From Asanoa ferruginea (GTDB taxonomy: Bacteria; Actinomycetota; Actinomycetes; Mycobacteriales; Micromonosporaceae), in the NCBI RefSeq assembly GCF_003387075.1, contig NZ_QUMQ01000001.1, positions 1,240,001 to 1,304,000 of the forward strand: DNA of 64,000 nt. Direction: 5' to 3'. This document shows, one piece after another, positions 55,325 to 64,000 of this stretch (its first letter is position 1; each line of letters opens with the position of its first letter). The notes below the pieces were generated by a model that did no database searches, was not told the DNA's origin, and worked only from the letters and a program-made list of their open reading frames with translations. The position numbers were made by a program, and so were the translations under genes.

Positions 55325-56907
55325 CCTACTTGCAGCTCTGGCGGGCTGATCCAGCCGCCTGGCGGGCGGCCGGCGCGGCCTGGAACCAGTTGGCGGTCGG
55401 CGTCGGCCAGCGGGCCGCTGAGCTGGGCACGGTAGCGTCGCGGGTCGCCGACGGGTGGCGCGGTTCCGCCGGTTCGGCCGCCCGCGGTCATGTTCGGGCG
55501 CTGCGCGACCCGCTCGACGCGGCCCGGCTGGCGTTCATCGAGACCGACCAGGTGCTGTCCGACTTCGCATCCGCGCTGGCCCGGGCCCGGGCCATGCTCG
55601 CGGCAGCGGTGGCCGCGGCGGCGCCGGCACACGTGGAGATCGACCGCGCCGGGCGCACCGCGCCAGACGTCACGGTCACGGGGATCGACCGGGCCGCCGC
55701 CCTGCACGCGGCCGGCCGGGTCGGGGCCGCGATCGGCGCGGCGCTCGACGCGGCGGCGGCCGCCGACCGGGCCACGGCCGAGCACCTGGGCCGGCTCGGT
55801 GCGGCGGCCGCCGAGGGCTGGCCAACTTCGCCACCCCGCTCGGGCCTGCCGGTCGGCGCGCCGCCAGTCGTGGTCCGGCGCTGGTGGGCTGGCCTTTCGG
55901 AGGCCGAGCGGCGCTGGCTGATCGTCCACCAGCCGGCCTATGTCGGCCGCCTCGACGGCGTTCCGGTGGCGGCCCGCGACCAGGCCAACCGCTCGCTCCT
56001 CGCCGCGCAGCGGGCCGCACTGGTGCGGGAGCGGGCGGCCGCGGTGCGCACGGCGATGCCGCGCAACGCCGCGGTGTCCGCCAGCATCCGGCTGGTCGGC
56101 CTGATGTCGGGCATCGACGCGGTCGACGCCCGGCTGTCCACGCCGTCGGGCGAGCGGGCCTACCTGCTGAGCCTGGTCCCCGACGGCGACGGCCGGGTGG
56201 TGCTCGCCGTCGGCGACCCCGACCGGGCCGACAACGTGCTGACCTATGTGCCGGGGATGACGGCCGACCTGGGCGCGGTCCGCGATGACCTCGGCCGCAC
56301 CGAGGCGCTGGCCGCGCGGGCGGCGGCGCTCGACCCGACCCAGCGCACGTCGACGGTGCTCTGGCTCGACTACGACGCGCCGTCCTTTCTCAACGAGGCG
56401 ATGTTCGCGTCCCGGGCGCACGAGGCCGGCCCGGCCCTGCACCGCTTCGCCGAGGGCCTGCGCGCCACCCACGACGGCCCGCCCGCACAGCAGGTCGTGC
56501 TCGGCCACAGCTACGGCGCGCTGACGGTGGGCACGACCGCCCGCGAGCAGGGCCTGGCCGCCGACGACCTGATCTTCGTCGGCGCACCCGGCGTCGGCAC
56601 CGACCACGCCGCGACGCTGGGCCTGCCACCGGCGCACGTGTGGTCGAGCACCGCGGCCAACGACCCGATCGCCTACCTGGCGCCGAGTTGGAAGTCGTCA
56701 TTGGCCGACATGCGCGACCACCCGTTCCAGATCCACGCACACGAGCACCTCTGGTTCGGCCGCAATCCCACCCACCCAGATTTCGGCGGCCAGGTCTTCA
56801 CCGGCGCGGCCGGCGGCCACAGCGGCTACTGGCGTTCGGGCAACGATGCCCTCGACGACATGGCCCGGATCGCCCTCGGCCCGGAACACTTCGGGGAGGT
56901 CCGATGA
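55318..56907 (+). CDS. WXG-like/DUF1023 alpha-beta hydrolase, putative type VII substrate
   Basis: 529 residues. The N-terminal 110 or so residues are helical with a WRG turn (DGWRGSAGSA) typical of WXG100-like secretion domains. A second helical part leads to the DUF1023 alpha/beta hydrolase domain with nucleophile GHSYGA near 400 and a late His region (FQIHAHEHLWFG). There is no Sec signal. The GTG at 55318 overlaps the repeat ORF. Family knowledge links this architecture to ESX-type secretion; toxin or wall-active roles are possible. Confidence 0.82.
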   Translation: MVTYLQLWRADPAAWRAAGAAWNQLAVGVGQRAAELGTVASRVADGWRGSAGSAARGHVRALRDPLDAARLAFIETDQVLSDFASALARARAMLAAAVAAAAPAHVEIDRAGRTAPDVTVTGIDRAAALHAAGRVGAAIGAALDAAAAADRATAEHLGRLGAAAAEGWPTSPPRSGLPVGAPPVVVRRWWAGLSEAERRWLIVHQPAYVGRLDGVPVAARDQANRSLLAAQRAALVRERAAAVRTAMPRNAAVSASIRLVGLMSGIDAVDARLSTPSGERAYLLSLVPDGDGRVVLAVGDPDRADNVLTYVPGMTADLGAVRDDLGRTEALAARAAALDPTQRTSTVLWLDYDAPSFLNEAMFASRAHEAGPALHRFAEGLRATHDGPPAQQVVLGHSYGALTVGTTAREQGLAADDLIFVGAPGVGTDHAATLGLPPAHVWSSTAANDPIAYLAPSWKSSLADMRDHPFQIHAHEHLWFGRNPTHPDFGGQVFTGAAGGHSGYWRSGNDALDDMARIALGPEHFGEVR

Positions 56908-56944
56908 AGCATTGACGCGACAGAGTGCCGGCACCGCAACGGGG

Positions 56945-56950
56945 TAGCGT
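56945..56950 (+). promoter_or_regulatory. Likely -10 box of leaderless LLM oxidoreductase
   Basis: TAGCGT ends seven bases before the ATG at 56958, with no Shine-Dalgarno between. Confidence 0.45.
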
Positions 56951-56957
56951 CGTGACC

Positions 56958-57830
56958 ATGGAGACGCGTGCGGCGGTGGGTCGGATCGGGATCTGGAGCC
57001 GGGAGTTCCGCAACGAGGATCCGGCGGTCGCCGGTGTCCTGCGGGACGCGGCGGCCGAGCTGGAGTCGCTCGGTTACGGCGCGGTCTGGATCGGTGGCGG
57101 GCCAGGCGTGGCGATCGCGCGGCCGGTCCTCGACGCGACCACCCGGATGATCGTCGCGACCGGCATCCTGAGCGTCTGGGAGCACGACGCCGCCGAGGTG
57201 GCGGCCGGGGCCGCGCGGCTCAACGCCGAATACGCCGACCGCTTCCTGCTCGGGCTCGGCGTCAGCCACGGCCACATGGTCACTGGATACGAGAAGCCCT
57301 ACGCGAAGATGGTCGACTACCTGGACGCGCTGGATGCAGCGGAGCCGTCGGTCAAGCCCGAGCGGCGGGTGCTGGCCGCCCTCGGGCCGAAGATGCTGCG
57401 CCTCTCCGCGGAGCGCGCGGCCGGCGCCCACCCCTACATGGCGCCGCTGGCGCACACCGTCAGCGCGCGCGAGACGCTCGGCCCCGGGCCGCTGTTGGCG
57501 CCGGAGATCAACGTCGTCCTCGAGCGCGAGCCCGAGGTCGCCCGGGCCGCGGCCCGCGCACACGTGCGGCCCTACCTGGAGCTGATGCCCAACTACACCA
57601 ACAACATGCGGCGCTACGGCTTCACCGACGACGACATCCAGGGCGGAGGGAGTGATCGGTTGATCGACAGCCTCTACCTCTGGGGCGACGAAGACCGCAT
57701 CCGCGAACGGGTCGCGGAATTCCACGCCGCCGGCGCCGACCACCTCGCGATCCAGGTCGTGCGGGCGGCACCGGACACCAACCCGCCGATGTCCGAATAC
57801 CGCCGGCTCGCCGCCGCGTTGATCGGCTGA
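56958..57830 (+). CDS. LLM-class F420-dependent oxidoreductase
   Basis: 290 residues of the luciferase-like TIM barrel: GIGIWSREF at the N-terminus, RFLLGLGVSHG near 93 and LGPKMLRLSAERAAGAHPY near 143. It probably uses F420, as is usual for this actinobacterial group (TIGR03620-like). Substrate unknown. The stop lies two bases from the convergent glmS stop. Confidence 0.88.
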   Translation: METRAAVGRIGIWSREFRNEDPAVAGVLRDAAAELESLGYGAVWIGGGPGVAIARPVLDATTRMIVATGILSVWEHDAAEVAAGAARLNAEYADRFLLGLGVSHGHMVTGYEKPYAKMVDYLDALDAAEPSVKPERRVLAALGPKMLRLSAERAAGAHPYMAPLAHTVSARETLGPGPLLAPEINVVLEREPEVARAAARAHVRPYLELMPNYTNNMRRYGFTDDDIQGGGSDRLIDSLYLWGDEDRIRERVAEFHAAGADHLAIQVVRAAPDTNPPMSEYRRLAAALIG

Positions 57831-57831
57831 G

Positions 57832-59730
57832 CTATTCGACCGTGACCGACTTCGCCAGGTTGCGGGGCTGGTCGACGTCGTGGCCGCGGGCCGCCGCGAT
57901 CTCGCACGCCAGCACCTGGAGCGGCACCGTCGTCACCAGCGGGGCCAGCAGCGTCGGGGTGCGGGGCACCGAGATCAGGTGGTCGGCGTAGGGCAGCACC
58001 GCCTCGTCGCCGTCCTCGGCGATGACGATGGTGCGGGCGCCGCGGGCGCGTACCTCCTGGATGTTCGAAACGATCTTGTCGTGCAGCATCCCGCGGCCGG
58101 CCGGGGACGGGACCACGCAGACGACCGGGGTGCCCTGGTCGATCAGCGCGATCGGGCCGTGCTTGAGCTCACCCGCCGCGAAGCCCTCCGCGTGCATGTA
58201 GGCCAGTTCCTTGAGCTTGAGCGCGCCCTCCAGGGCGACCGGGTAACCCACGTGACGGCCGATGAACAGCACCGTGTTGGAGCTGGCCAGGTCGCGGGCC
58301 AGCTCGCGCACCGGGCCCATCCGGTCGAGCAGCGTGCGCAGCTTGTCGGGCATCTCCTGGAGCTGTGCCACGACGGCGCCCACCTCGTCGGCGTATTTGA
58401 TGCCGCGCACCTGGGCCAGGTGCAGGCCGATCAAATAGCAGGCGACGAGCTGGGTGAGGAACGCCTTCGTCGACGCGACCGCGATCTCGGGGCCGCCGTG
58501 GGTGTAGAGGACGGCGTCGGACTCGCGCGGGATCGTCGAGCCGTTGGTGTTGCAGATGGCCAGGACGCGAGCCTTCTGGTCTTTGGCGTGGCGCAGCGCC
58601 ATCAGGGTGTCCATGGTCTCGCCCGACTGGGAGATCGTGACGACCAGAGTGGACCGGTCGAGCACCGGGTCGCGGTAGCGGAACTCGCTGGCCAGCTCGA
58701 CCTCGCACGGGATGCGGGTCCAGTGCTCGATCGCGTATTTGGCGACCATGCCCGTGTGGAAGGACGTGCCGCACGCGACGATGAAGATCTTGTCGACATC
58801 GCGGAGGTCCTGGTCGGTCAGGCGGACCTCGTCGAGGCGGATCTCGCCCTGCTCGGTCAGCCGGCCGAGCAGCGTCTCCGCGATCGCCTGGGGCTGCTCG
58901 GCGATCTCCTTCAGCATGAAGTAGTCGTAGCCGCCCTTTTCGGCCGCCGAGACGTCCCAGTCGATGTGGAAGTCGCGGCCGGTGGCCGGCGCGCCGTTGA
59001 AGTCGAAGATCTCGATGGCCTCGGGCGTGATCAGCACGACCTGGTCCTGGCCGAGCTCGATCGCCTCGCGGGTGTGCTCGATGAACGCCGCGACATCGCT
59101 GGCCAGGAAGTTCTCGCCGGCGCCGCGACCGACCACGAGCGGTGAGTTGCGACGGGCGGCGGCCACCGCGCCGGGCGTGCCGGCGTCGGTCGCGAGCAGG
59201 GTGAAGGCGCCTTCCAACCGCCGGCACACGCGGCGCATCGCCTCCGCGAGCGCCTGCGGGCCATCGAGGTCGGGATTTTCCAGGTGTACGGCAGCCAGGG
59301 CGATTTCCATCAGATGCGCCGCGCACTCGGTGTCGGTGTCGCTGGCGAACTCGATGCCGGTCGCCTCCAACTCGGCCCGCAGCGTCGCGAAATTCTCGAT
59401 GATGCCGTTATGGATGACGGCGACCCGACCGTTGCGCGACAGGTGTGGGTGGGCGTTGCGGTCCGTCGGGCCGCCGTGGGTCGCCCAGCGGGTGTGGCCG
59501 ATGGCGGTGGTCCCGGTGCCGATGTGGGCCTCGGCGGTGTCGATCGGCCGCTCGGCGAGGGCCTTCTCGAGGTTGGCCAGCTTGCCGGCGCGCTTCTCGG
59601 TCAGCAGGCAGTCGGCGCCGACGACGGCCACGCCAGCCGAGTCGTAGCCCCGGTATTCCAGGCGCCGCAGCCCGTCGAGCACGATGCCGAGCGCCGGCCG
59701 GGCGCCCACGTAACCCACGATTCCACACAT
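57832..59730 (-). CDS. glmS: Glutamine-fructose-6-phosphate aminotransferase
   Basis: 632 residues. Makes glucosamine-6-phosphate for peptidoglycan. Cys2 is the N-terminal nucleophile (MCGIVGYVG). Two SIS domains follow (ACGTSFHTG, ISQSGETMDT). The C-terminus DVDQPRNLAKSVTVE is diagnostic. The ATG at 59730 is fixed by Cys2; TAGAGT lies seven bases upstream (59743-59738), so the mRNA is probably leaderless. Confidence 0.97.
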   Translation of the reverse strand: MCGIVGYVGARPALGIVLDGLRRLEYRGYDSAGVAVVGADCLLTEKRAGKLANLEKALAERPIDTAEAHIGTGTTAIGHTRWATHGGPTDRNAHPHLSRNGRVAVIHNGIIENFATLRAELEATGIEFASDTDTECAAHLMEIALAAVHLENPDLDGPQALAEAMRRVCRRLEGAFTLLATDAGTPGAVAAARRNSPLVVGRGAGENFLASDVAAFIEHTREAIELGQDQVVLITPEAIEIFDFNGAPATGRDFHIDWDVSAAEKGGYDYFMLKEIAEQPQAIAETLLGRLTEQGEIRLDEVRLTDQDLRDVDKIFIVACGTSFHTGMVAKYAIEHWTRIPCEVELASEFRYRDPVLDRSTLVVTISQSGETMDTLMALRHAKDQKARVLAICNTNGSTIPRESDAVLYTHGGPEIAVASTKAFLTQLVACYLIGLHLAQVRGIKYADEVGAVVAQLQEMPDKLRTLLDRMGPVRELARDLASSNTVLFIGRHVGYPVALEGALKLKELAYMHAEGFAAGELKHGPIALIDQGTPVVCVVPSPAGRGMLHDKIVSNIQEVRARGARTIVIAEDGDEAVLPYADHLISVPRTPTLLAPLVTTVPLQVLACEIAAARGHDVDQPRNLAKSVTVE

Positions 59731-59737
59731 GAGCCAG

Positions 59738-59743
59738 ACTCTA
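59738..59743 (-). promoter_or_regulatory. Likely -10 box of leaderless glmS
   Basis: TAGAGT on the minus strand, seven bases before the glmS ATG. No glmS ribozyme-like structure is visible. Confidence 0.5.
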
Positions 59744-59750
59744 GCCGAAA

Positions 59751-59805
59751 ATCGCTCATGGCGCGTGCTCGAAAGTGTGCCTATCAATCATCTGACATGA
59801 GCGAT
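59751..59805. promoter_or_regulatory. 10-bp inverted repeat upstream of glmS
   Basis: ATCGCTCATG (59751-59760) and CATGAGCGAT (59796-59805) are perfect inverted copies, 35 bases apart, within the 292-base divergent gap between glmS and the Pro-rich protein. The left arm overlaps the expected -35 region of glmS. Spacing suits a dimeric or looping regulator. Confidence 0.5.
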
Positions 59806-60022
59806 CTATCGAGTACGCTCCGTGCTCGCCAACGCCTCCCGCGACGCCGGGCGGCACCGCCCGGTGTGGACGCCAACCGGTACTGTCGGCCCGTATCGCC
59901 GCGACTGCCCAGATCGCCTGGTTGACGGGTTTCTGCTTGCTCGCGGCAACGGTTTCGGGGACGCTCGACGGCGTCCCGCGCCGTGGGTGGCCGCCCGCGG
60001 CCGCCCCTCGCTTGGAGCGCAG

Positions 60023-61891
60023 ATGAGCCGACCCACCCCTCCCGAGCCCGACGATTCGGGAGGCGGCGAGCGCACGCCCGATCCGACCCAGGCCTATCCG
60101 CCTCCGCCACCCTTCCCGGCGACGGAAGCGGCACCGCCGCGGCCGGCCACCGAGGCGAGCCCGACCGAGCCCTTGAGCCCGGCCGCGCCGCCGGCCAGCT
60201 ATGCGCCACCCGCTCCGTCGGCTCCACCGGTGACCTCGGCACCCCCGGCGCCCACGGCCCCGCCGGTCAACCTAGCGCCACCGATTCCCGCGGCCCCGGT
60301 GGTCAGCTCAGCCCCGCCGGCTAGCTACGTGCCCCCGGTCAGCTCCGCGCCGCCAGTCAGCTCGGCACCGCCGGCCAGTTCGACGCCGCCGCCCAGCTCG
60401 ACGCCCCCGGTCAGCTCCGCGCCACCGGCCAGCTACCCGCCCCCGGTCAGCTCGACGCCGCCGGCCAGCTCCGCACCCCCGGCCAGCTACGGGCCGCCAG
60501 TCAGCTCGACACCGCCGGCCAGCTACGCGCCGCCGGTCAGCTCCGCGCCACCGGCCAGCTACGCGCCGCCAGTTAGCTCGGCACCGCCGGCCAGCTCGAC
60601 GCCCCCGGTCAGCTCCGCGCCGCCCGCCAGCTACCCGCCCCCGGTGAGCTCGACGCCCGCGGCCAGCTACCCGCCGCCCGCCAGCGGGCCGACCGAGCCC
60701 TTCACCGTCGCCCCGCCGAGCGTCCCGGCGCCGGCACCCGGCGCCCCGCTGTGGCCGGCCGCGACCCCGCCGGTGACCGCACCGGCCGCCGACAGCGGCC
60801 CGGACCAGACCGCGGCCCTCCCATCGGTCACCCCGGGCCCGGCGCAGACCGCTCCGCTGCCGCCACCCACCTCGGCGCCAACCGCGCCCCCGGCGGCATC
60901 GGCACCGACCACCCCGCTGTCCCCGGCGACCCCGGGCCGCGGCGGCACGCCGACGTTCACCCCGGGCTCAGCCCCGGTCTACCCCAGCGCGCCGCCGCCG
61001 ACCGGCAGCCCGGTCGGCTACCCGGCGAGCGCCCCGCCCGGCTACTCCATCGACACCCCGCCGGGCGGCGACCGGGCCTACCCGAAGACCTCGGCGCTGC
61101 CACCGGGCGAGGGCGGCCCCGCGGACCCTTACAACCCCTACGCGCGCCCGCCGGGCACCGCGCCGGACGCACCGTTCGCTCCCCCGGACCCGGCCCAGCC
61201 GACCAGCCCCTACGCGTCCGGTGCGCCGAGCAACCCCTACGCGCCACCGCCGGCCAACCCCTACTCGGCACCGCCGATGCAGGCTGGGTCCTACCCCTAC
61301 CCACCCCAGAACGCCGGCGGTGCGCCGCCGCCCTACGGCCCCTACAACGCGGCCCCGGCCTATGACCAGCCGGCCAAGCGCCGCCGTGGCAACGGCTGGA
61401 TCATCGCGATCGTCGTCGTTCTCGCGGTGCTCTTCTGCGGTGGCGCCGCCACCGCCGGTGTGCTGCTGATCGCCAACCGCGACGACAACCCGGTCGTGAC
61501 CGAGCCCGACGTGCCGAGTTTCCCCGACCCGGTCGACCCGGCGCCGACGTTCGACGTGCCGGACTCGCCCGACGACCCCTCGACCGCCCTGCCGGGCCTG
61601 CCGGGGGTCGCTGGGAAGGCCGTCGTCTACGAGGTCACCGGCTCGGGGCGGGCTGACATCAACTACGTCGACGATCTCGCGGGCGAGCCACGCGAGCTCA
61701 AGAACCAGAAGCTGCCCTGGAAGCACGAGTTCACCAGCACCGAGGGCTCGCTGCTGCTGACCTTGAGCGCGACCAGCAGCAGCGGCGACAACGACGGGAT
61801 CGGGTGCCGGATCACGGTCGACGGCAAGGAGTCGGCCGCCAACGAAGGCAGCATCATCGGCGCCTTCTGCATCGGCACGATTTTCGACTAG
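60023..61891 (+). CDS. Pro-rich membrane protein with MmpS-like C-terminal domain
   Basis: 622 residues. A very long Pro/Ser/Ala-rich cytoplasmic part (1-450) with SSAPPASYxPPV-type repeats is followed by a single membrane helix (WIIAIVVVLAVLFCGGAATAG, about 455-478) and a small extracytoplasmic beta domain (VVYEVTGSGRADINYVDD, about 535-622) resembling MmpS transport accessory proteins. The ATG at 60023 has GGAG six bases upstream. It is convergent with a DrrAB-type pair. No MmpL gene is nearby. Confidence 0.8.
   Translation: MSRPTPPEPDDSGGGERTPDPTQAYPPPPPFPATEAAPPRPATEASPTEPLSPAAPPASYAPPAPSAPPVTSAPPAPTAPPVNLAPPIPAAPVVSSAPPASYVPPVSSAPPVSSAPPASSTPPPSSTPPVSSAPPASYPPPVSSTPPASSAPPASYGPPVSSTPPASYAPPVSSAPPASYAPPVSSAPPASSTPPVSSAPPASYPPPVSSTPAASYPPPASGPTEPFTVAPPSVPAPAPGAPLWPAATPPVTAPAADSGPDQTAALPSVTPGPAQTAPLPPPTSAPTAPPAASAPTTPLSPATPGRGGTPTFTPGSAPVYPSAPPPTGSPVGYPASAPPGYSIDTPPGGDRAYPKTSALPPGEGGPADPYNPYARPPGTAPDAPFAPPDPAQPTSPYASGAPSNPYAPPPANPYSAPPMQAGSYPYPPQNAGGAPPPYGPYNAAPAYDQPAKRRRGNGWIIAIVVVLAVLFCGGAATAGVLLIANRDDNPVVTEPDVPSFPDPVDPAPTFDVPDSPDDPSTALPGLPGVAGKAVVYEVTGSGRADINYVDDLAGEPRELKNQKLPWKHEFTSTEGSLLLTLSATSSSGDNDGIGCRITVDGKESAANEGSIIGAFCIGTIFD
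60305..60690. repeat. Proline-rich coding repeat
   Basis: About 20 copies of an 18-bp core coding (V/A)S(S/Y)xPP, arranged in longer SSAPPASYAPPV blocks. Copies use different synonymous codons, so the array is old or under protein-level selection. Confidence 0.8.
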
Positions 61892-61903
61892 AAGACAGAG
61901 ACG

Positions 61904-62668
61904 TCAGGCGGTGCGGCGCTGGAACAGCAGCGCCGCCCAGCCGAACGCCACCACGGTGATGCCGCCGAACCAGATCAGTGCGATCCACCAGCTCGAGCCG
62001 ATCGGGGTGCCCATCAACAGGCCGCGGGTGGTCTCCACGATCGGCGTGATCGGCTGGTGTTCGGCTACGCCGCGCAGCCAGGTGGGCAGCGTGTCCACCG
62101 GCACAAAAGCGCTGCTCACATAGGGCAGGAAGGTGATCGCGAAGGTCGCGCCGCCGGCCGCGTCGACGCTGCGCACCAGCAGGCCCAGGCAGGCCGCCAG
62201 CCACGAGATCGACAGCATGAACAGGGCCAGGAAGCCGATCGCCGCGAGCCAGTCGGCGAAACCGGCCGCCGGGCGCCAGCCGACCAGCAGGCCGACACCA
62301 ATGACCAACGCCATCGCGACCAGGTTGCGGGCCACGCTGGCGACCACGTGTCCGGTGAGGACGGCCGAGCTGACCACCGGCATCGAGCGGATCCGGTCGA
62401 TGATGCCGCCGACCATGTCGTGCGTGACGCTGACCGCGGTGGTCGACGCGCCGAACCCGGCACACAGGATGATGATTCCGGGTACGACGTAGTTGACGTA
62501 CTCCGTACCCGAGTTGATCGCTCCGCCGAAGACGAATACGAAGATCAGCATCAGCATGATCGGCAGCATGACCGCCATCAGCAACGCCTCGATGTTGCGT
62601 GCCGATATGCGCAGGCTCCGCCCGATCAGCGCGAACGAGTTGTCGACGGCCCAGTAGGCGCTGGTCAT
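61904..62668 (-). CDS. ABC-2 type permease (DrrB-like)
   Basis: 254 residues with six hydrophobic segments and the ABC-2 signature region (FLPYVSSAFVPVDTLPTWLRGVAEHQPITPIVE). With the ATPase upstream it forms a DrrAB-type exporter of drugs or lipids. The start overlaps the ATPase stop (ATGA). Confidence 0.9.
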   Translation of the reverse strand: MTSAYWAVDNSFALIGRSLRISARNIEALLMAVMLPIMLMLIFVFVFGGAINSGTEYVNYVVPGIIILCAGFGASTTAVSVTHDMVGGIIDRIRSMPVVSSAVLTGHVVASVARNLVAMALVIGVGLLVGWRPAAGFADWLAAIGFLALFMLSISWLAACLGLLVRSVDAAGGATFAITFLPYVSSAFVPVDTLPTWLRGVAEHQPITPIVETTRGLLMGTPIGSSWWIALIWFGGITVVAFGWAALLFQRRTA

Positions 62669-63588
62669 CGCGGGTTACCTCCGGTCAGGGCGAAGAACAC
62701 GTCGTCGAGCGTGGGACGGTGGATGGCGACCTTGTCGACGGTCGCGCCGAGCTTCTCCATCCGGTCGAGCAGCTCGCGGACCTCGGCCGCGCTGCCGGTC
62801 GTCGCGACCGTCACCGACAGATCGGTCGACGCCACGACCGCCGCGTCCAGGTCGGCCGCCGCCAGCACGCGGTCGGCCGCGGACCCGAACGCGAGCTCGA
62901 CCCGCTCGCCGCCGATCCGCACCTTGAGCTCGTCGGCGGTGCCCTCGGCGACCGCGATGCCGTGGTCGATCAGCATGATCTGATCGGCGAGCTGGTCGGC
63001 CTCCTCCAGATATTGCGTGGTCAGGAAGATGGTGCTGCCGGCGTCGCGCAGCTCCCGGACGAACGACCACATCTGCTGCCGGCTGCGCGGGTCGAGCCCG
63101 GTGGTCGGCTCGTCCAGGAAGATCACTGGCGGGTTGGTCACCAGGCTCATCGCCAGGTCGAGCCGGCGCCGCATGCCGCCGGAGTAGGTCTTGACCAGCT
63201 TGCGACCCGCGTCGGCGAGGTCGAAGCGGTCCAGCAACTCGGTGGCCCGCCGCTTGGCGCCCGCGCGGCCCAGCCGGCGGAGCCGCCCGACCATCGTCAG
63301 GTTCTCCAGCCCGGTCTGTAGCTCGTCGACCGCGGCGAACTGCCCGGTGAGACTGATCTTCTGACGGACCTCGAAGGGCTCTGCCAGCACGTCGTGCCCG
63401 GCGACCTCGGCGCGCCCGGCGTCGGGCCGGACCAGTGTCGCGAGGATCCGCACGAGCGTCGTCTTGCCCGCGCCATTGGGCCCCAGCAGCCCGAACACCG
63501 AGCCGGCCGGCACGGCCAGGTCGATACCGGTGAGCACCCGCTGGCCGCCGTAAGCCTTCTCGATTCCTGAAACGCGGATCGCGTCCAC
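62665..63588 (-). CDS. ABC transporter ATPase (DrrA-like)
   Basis: 307 residues. Walker A GPNGAGKT near 38, signature YSGGMRRRLD near 140, Walker B VIFLDEPTTGLDPRSR and a C-terminal DUF4162-like tail. The ATG at 63588 opens directly on the ABC domain. It is divergent from a TetR-family gene across 69 bases, a typical drug-exporter arrangement. Confidence 0.92.
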   Translation of the reverse strand: MDAIRVSGIEKAYGGQRVLTGIDLAVPAGSVFGLLGPNGAGKTTLVRILATLVRPDAGRAEVAGHDVLAEPFEVRQKISLTGQFAAVDELQTGLENLTMVGRLRRLGRAGAKRRATELLDRFDLADAGRKLVKTYSGGMRRRLDLAMSLVTNPPVIFLDEPTTGLDPRSRQQMWSFVRELRDAGSTIFLTTQYLEEADQLADQIMLIDHGIAVAEGTADELKVRIGGERVELAFGSAADRVLAAADLDAAVVASTDLSVTVATTGSAAEVRELLDRMEKLGATVDKVAIHRPTLDDVFFALTGGNPR

Positions 63589-63657
63589 GCCTCGCCCCCC
63601 AACTGTTTATGCCCTACACGATTTGGTTTAGGCTATACGCAGTTTTAGGATGAAGCA

Positions 63658-64000
63658 ATGCCCGACCTACCACCCGGCGTTGACGTGCTGTGGGGACAGC
63701 GCGAGCCCGCCAAGCGCGGCCCGCGTCCCAACCTCAGCATCGAGCAGATCGTCGACGCCGCCATCGAGATCGCCTCCGCCGAGGGGCTCGGCCCCCTCTC
63801 GATGACCCGCGTCGCGGAGAAGCTCGGTAAGTCGGCGATGTCGCTCTACCGCTACGTCCGCACCAAAGACGAGCTGCTCCAGCTCATGACAGACGTCAGC
63901 GCGGTCAAGGCGCCGCCACCCGAACCCGACGACACGGTGGGCTGGCGAGAAAATCTCGAGCGTTGGACGTACGCGCTGGTCAAGCTCTATCAGCAGTTCC
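63658..64000 (+). CDS. TetR-family regulator (N-terminal part)
   Basis: 114 codons before the window ends. The helix-turn-helix is clear (LSMTRVAEKLGKSAMSLYRYV, about residues 47-67). The ATG at 63658 has AGGATGAAG upstream. It is divergent from the DrrAB-like pair and probably represses it. The promoter gap 63589-63657 holds TTTAGGCTATAC, a possible half-site. Confidence 0.88.
   Translation, partial: MPDLPPGVDVLWGQREPAKRGPRPNLSIEQIVDAAIEIASAEGLGPLSMTRVAEKLGKSAMSLYRYVRTKDELLQLMTDVSAVKAPPPEPDDTVGWRENLERWTYALVKLYQQF

Noticed and set aside
54883-56637. 584-codon minus-strand frame across the 60-bp repeat and hydrolase
   Set aside because: Antisense to a hydrolase with intact catalytic motifs; the repeat keeps all frames open.
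59731-60022. glmS ribozyme
   Set aside because: The glmS mRNA seems leaderless and no ribozyme core or double pseudoknot is visible; actinobacteria are not known to use it.

Overview
The window is chromosomal DNA from a high-GC actinomycete, most likely Micromonosporaceae or a close relative. The reasons are the GC-rich third codon positions, frequent GTG/TTG starts, several leaderless genes with a TANNNT box 6-7 nt before the start, WhiD and BldM developmental regulators, an LCP cell-wall enzyme, an EspC-type secretion gene, an F420-type oxidoreductase, and a gene order resembling the Streptomyces glmS-acpS-alr-tsa-groESL-whiD-bldM-guaB-guaA region. I see no tRNA, rRNA, CRISPR array or transposase. 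The family placement is inference.

Layout. 1-3.1 kb: oligopeptide ABC transporter genes. 3.8-7.8 kb: a PspC-domain sensor kinase and NarL-type regulator, divergent from a PspC/LiaF-like membrane protein. 7.9-15.5 kb: phosphatidylserine decarboxylase (psd) and phosphatidylserine synthase (pssA), separated by a biotin-uptake locus (bioY, AMP-ligase, thiolase, bioM, bioN) with a divergent TetR regulator and three phased operators. 15.9-19 kb: two adjacent double-Nudix proteins, a third PspC protein and a tandem-repeat spacer. 19-31.8 kb: guaA, an envelope two-component system whose kinase carries an in-frame minisatellite, a cholesterol-oxidase-like GMC enzyme, an LCP protein, an M1 peptidase lipoprotein, a TMEM175-type channel, guaB3 and guaB. 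31.9-39.4 kb: DUF5319, bldM, whiD, a molybdopterin oxidoreductase, groEL and groES with two CIRCE elements, a THUMP-like methyltransferase and a YbaK protein. 39.5-46.8 kb: a sugar ABC importer, a DUF1707 protein and a heterodimeric ABC exporter with complementary decayed ATPase motifs. 46.9-54.5 kb: the tRNA t6A genes (tsaD, rimI, tsaB, tsaE) with ung, alr, nnr and acpS. 54.6-56.9 kb: an EspC-like gene, a 20-residue-repeat ORF and a WXG/DUF1023 hydrolase. 57-64 kb: an LLM oxidoreductase, glmS, a Pro-rich MmpS-like protein, a DrrAB-type ABC pair and the start of a TetR gene.

How the genes work together. Most genes are housekeeping: purine synthesis, chaperones, t6A modification, cell-wall precursors and phospholipids. 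The accessory signals are the biotin locus, which has two acyl-metabolism genes inside an ECF transporter operon; the EspC-like/repeat/hydrolase cassette; the one-site ABC exporter; and four separate tandem-repeat expansions in 64 kb, two of them preserving reading frame inside or between genes.
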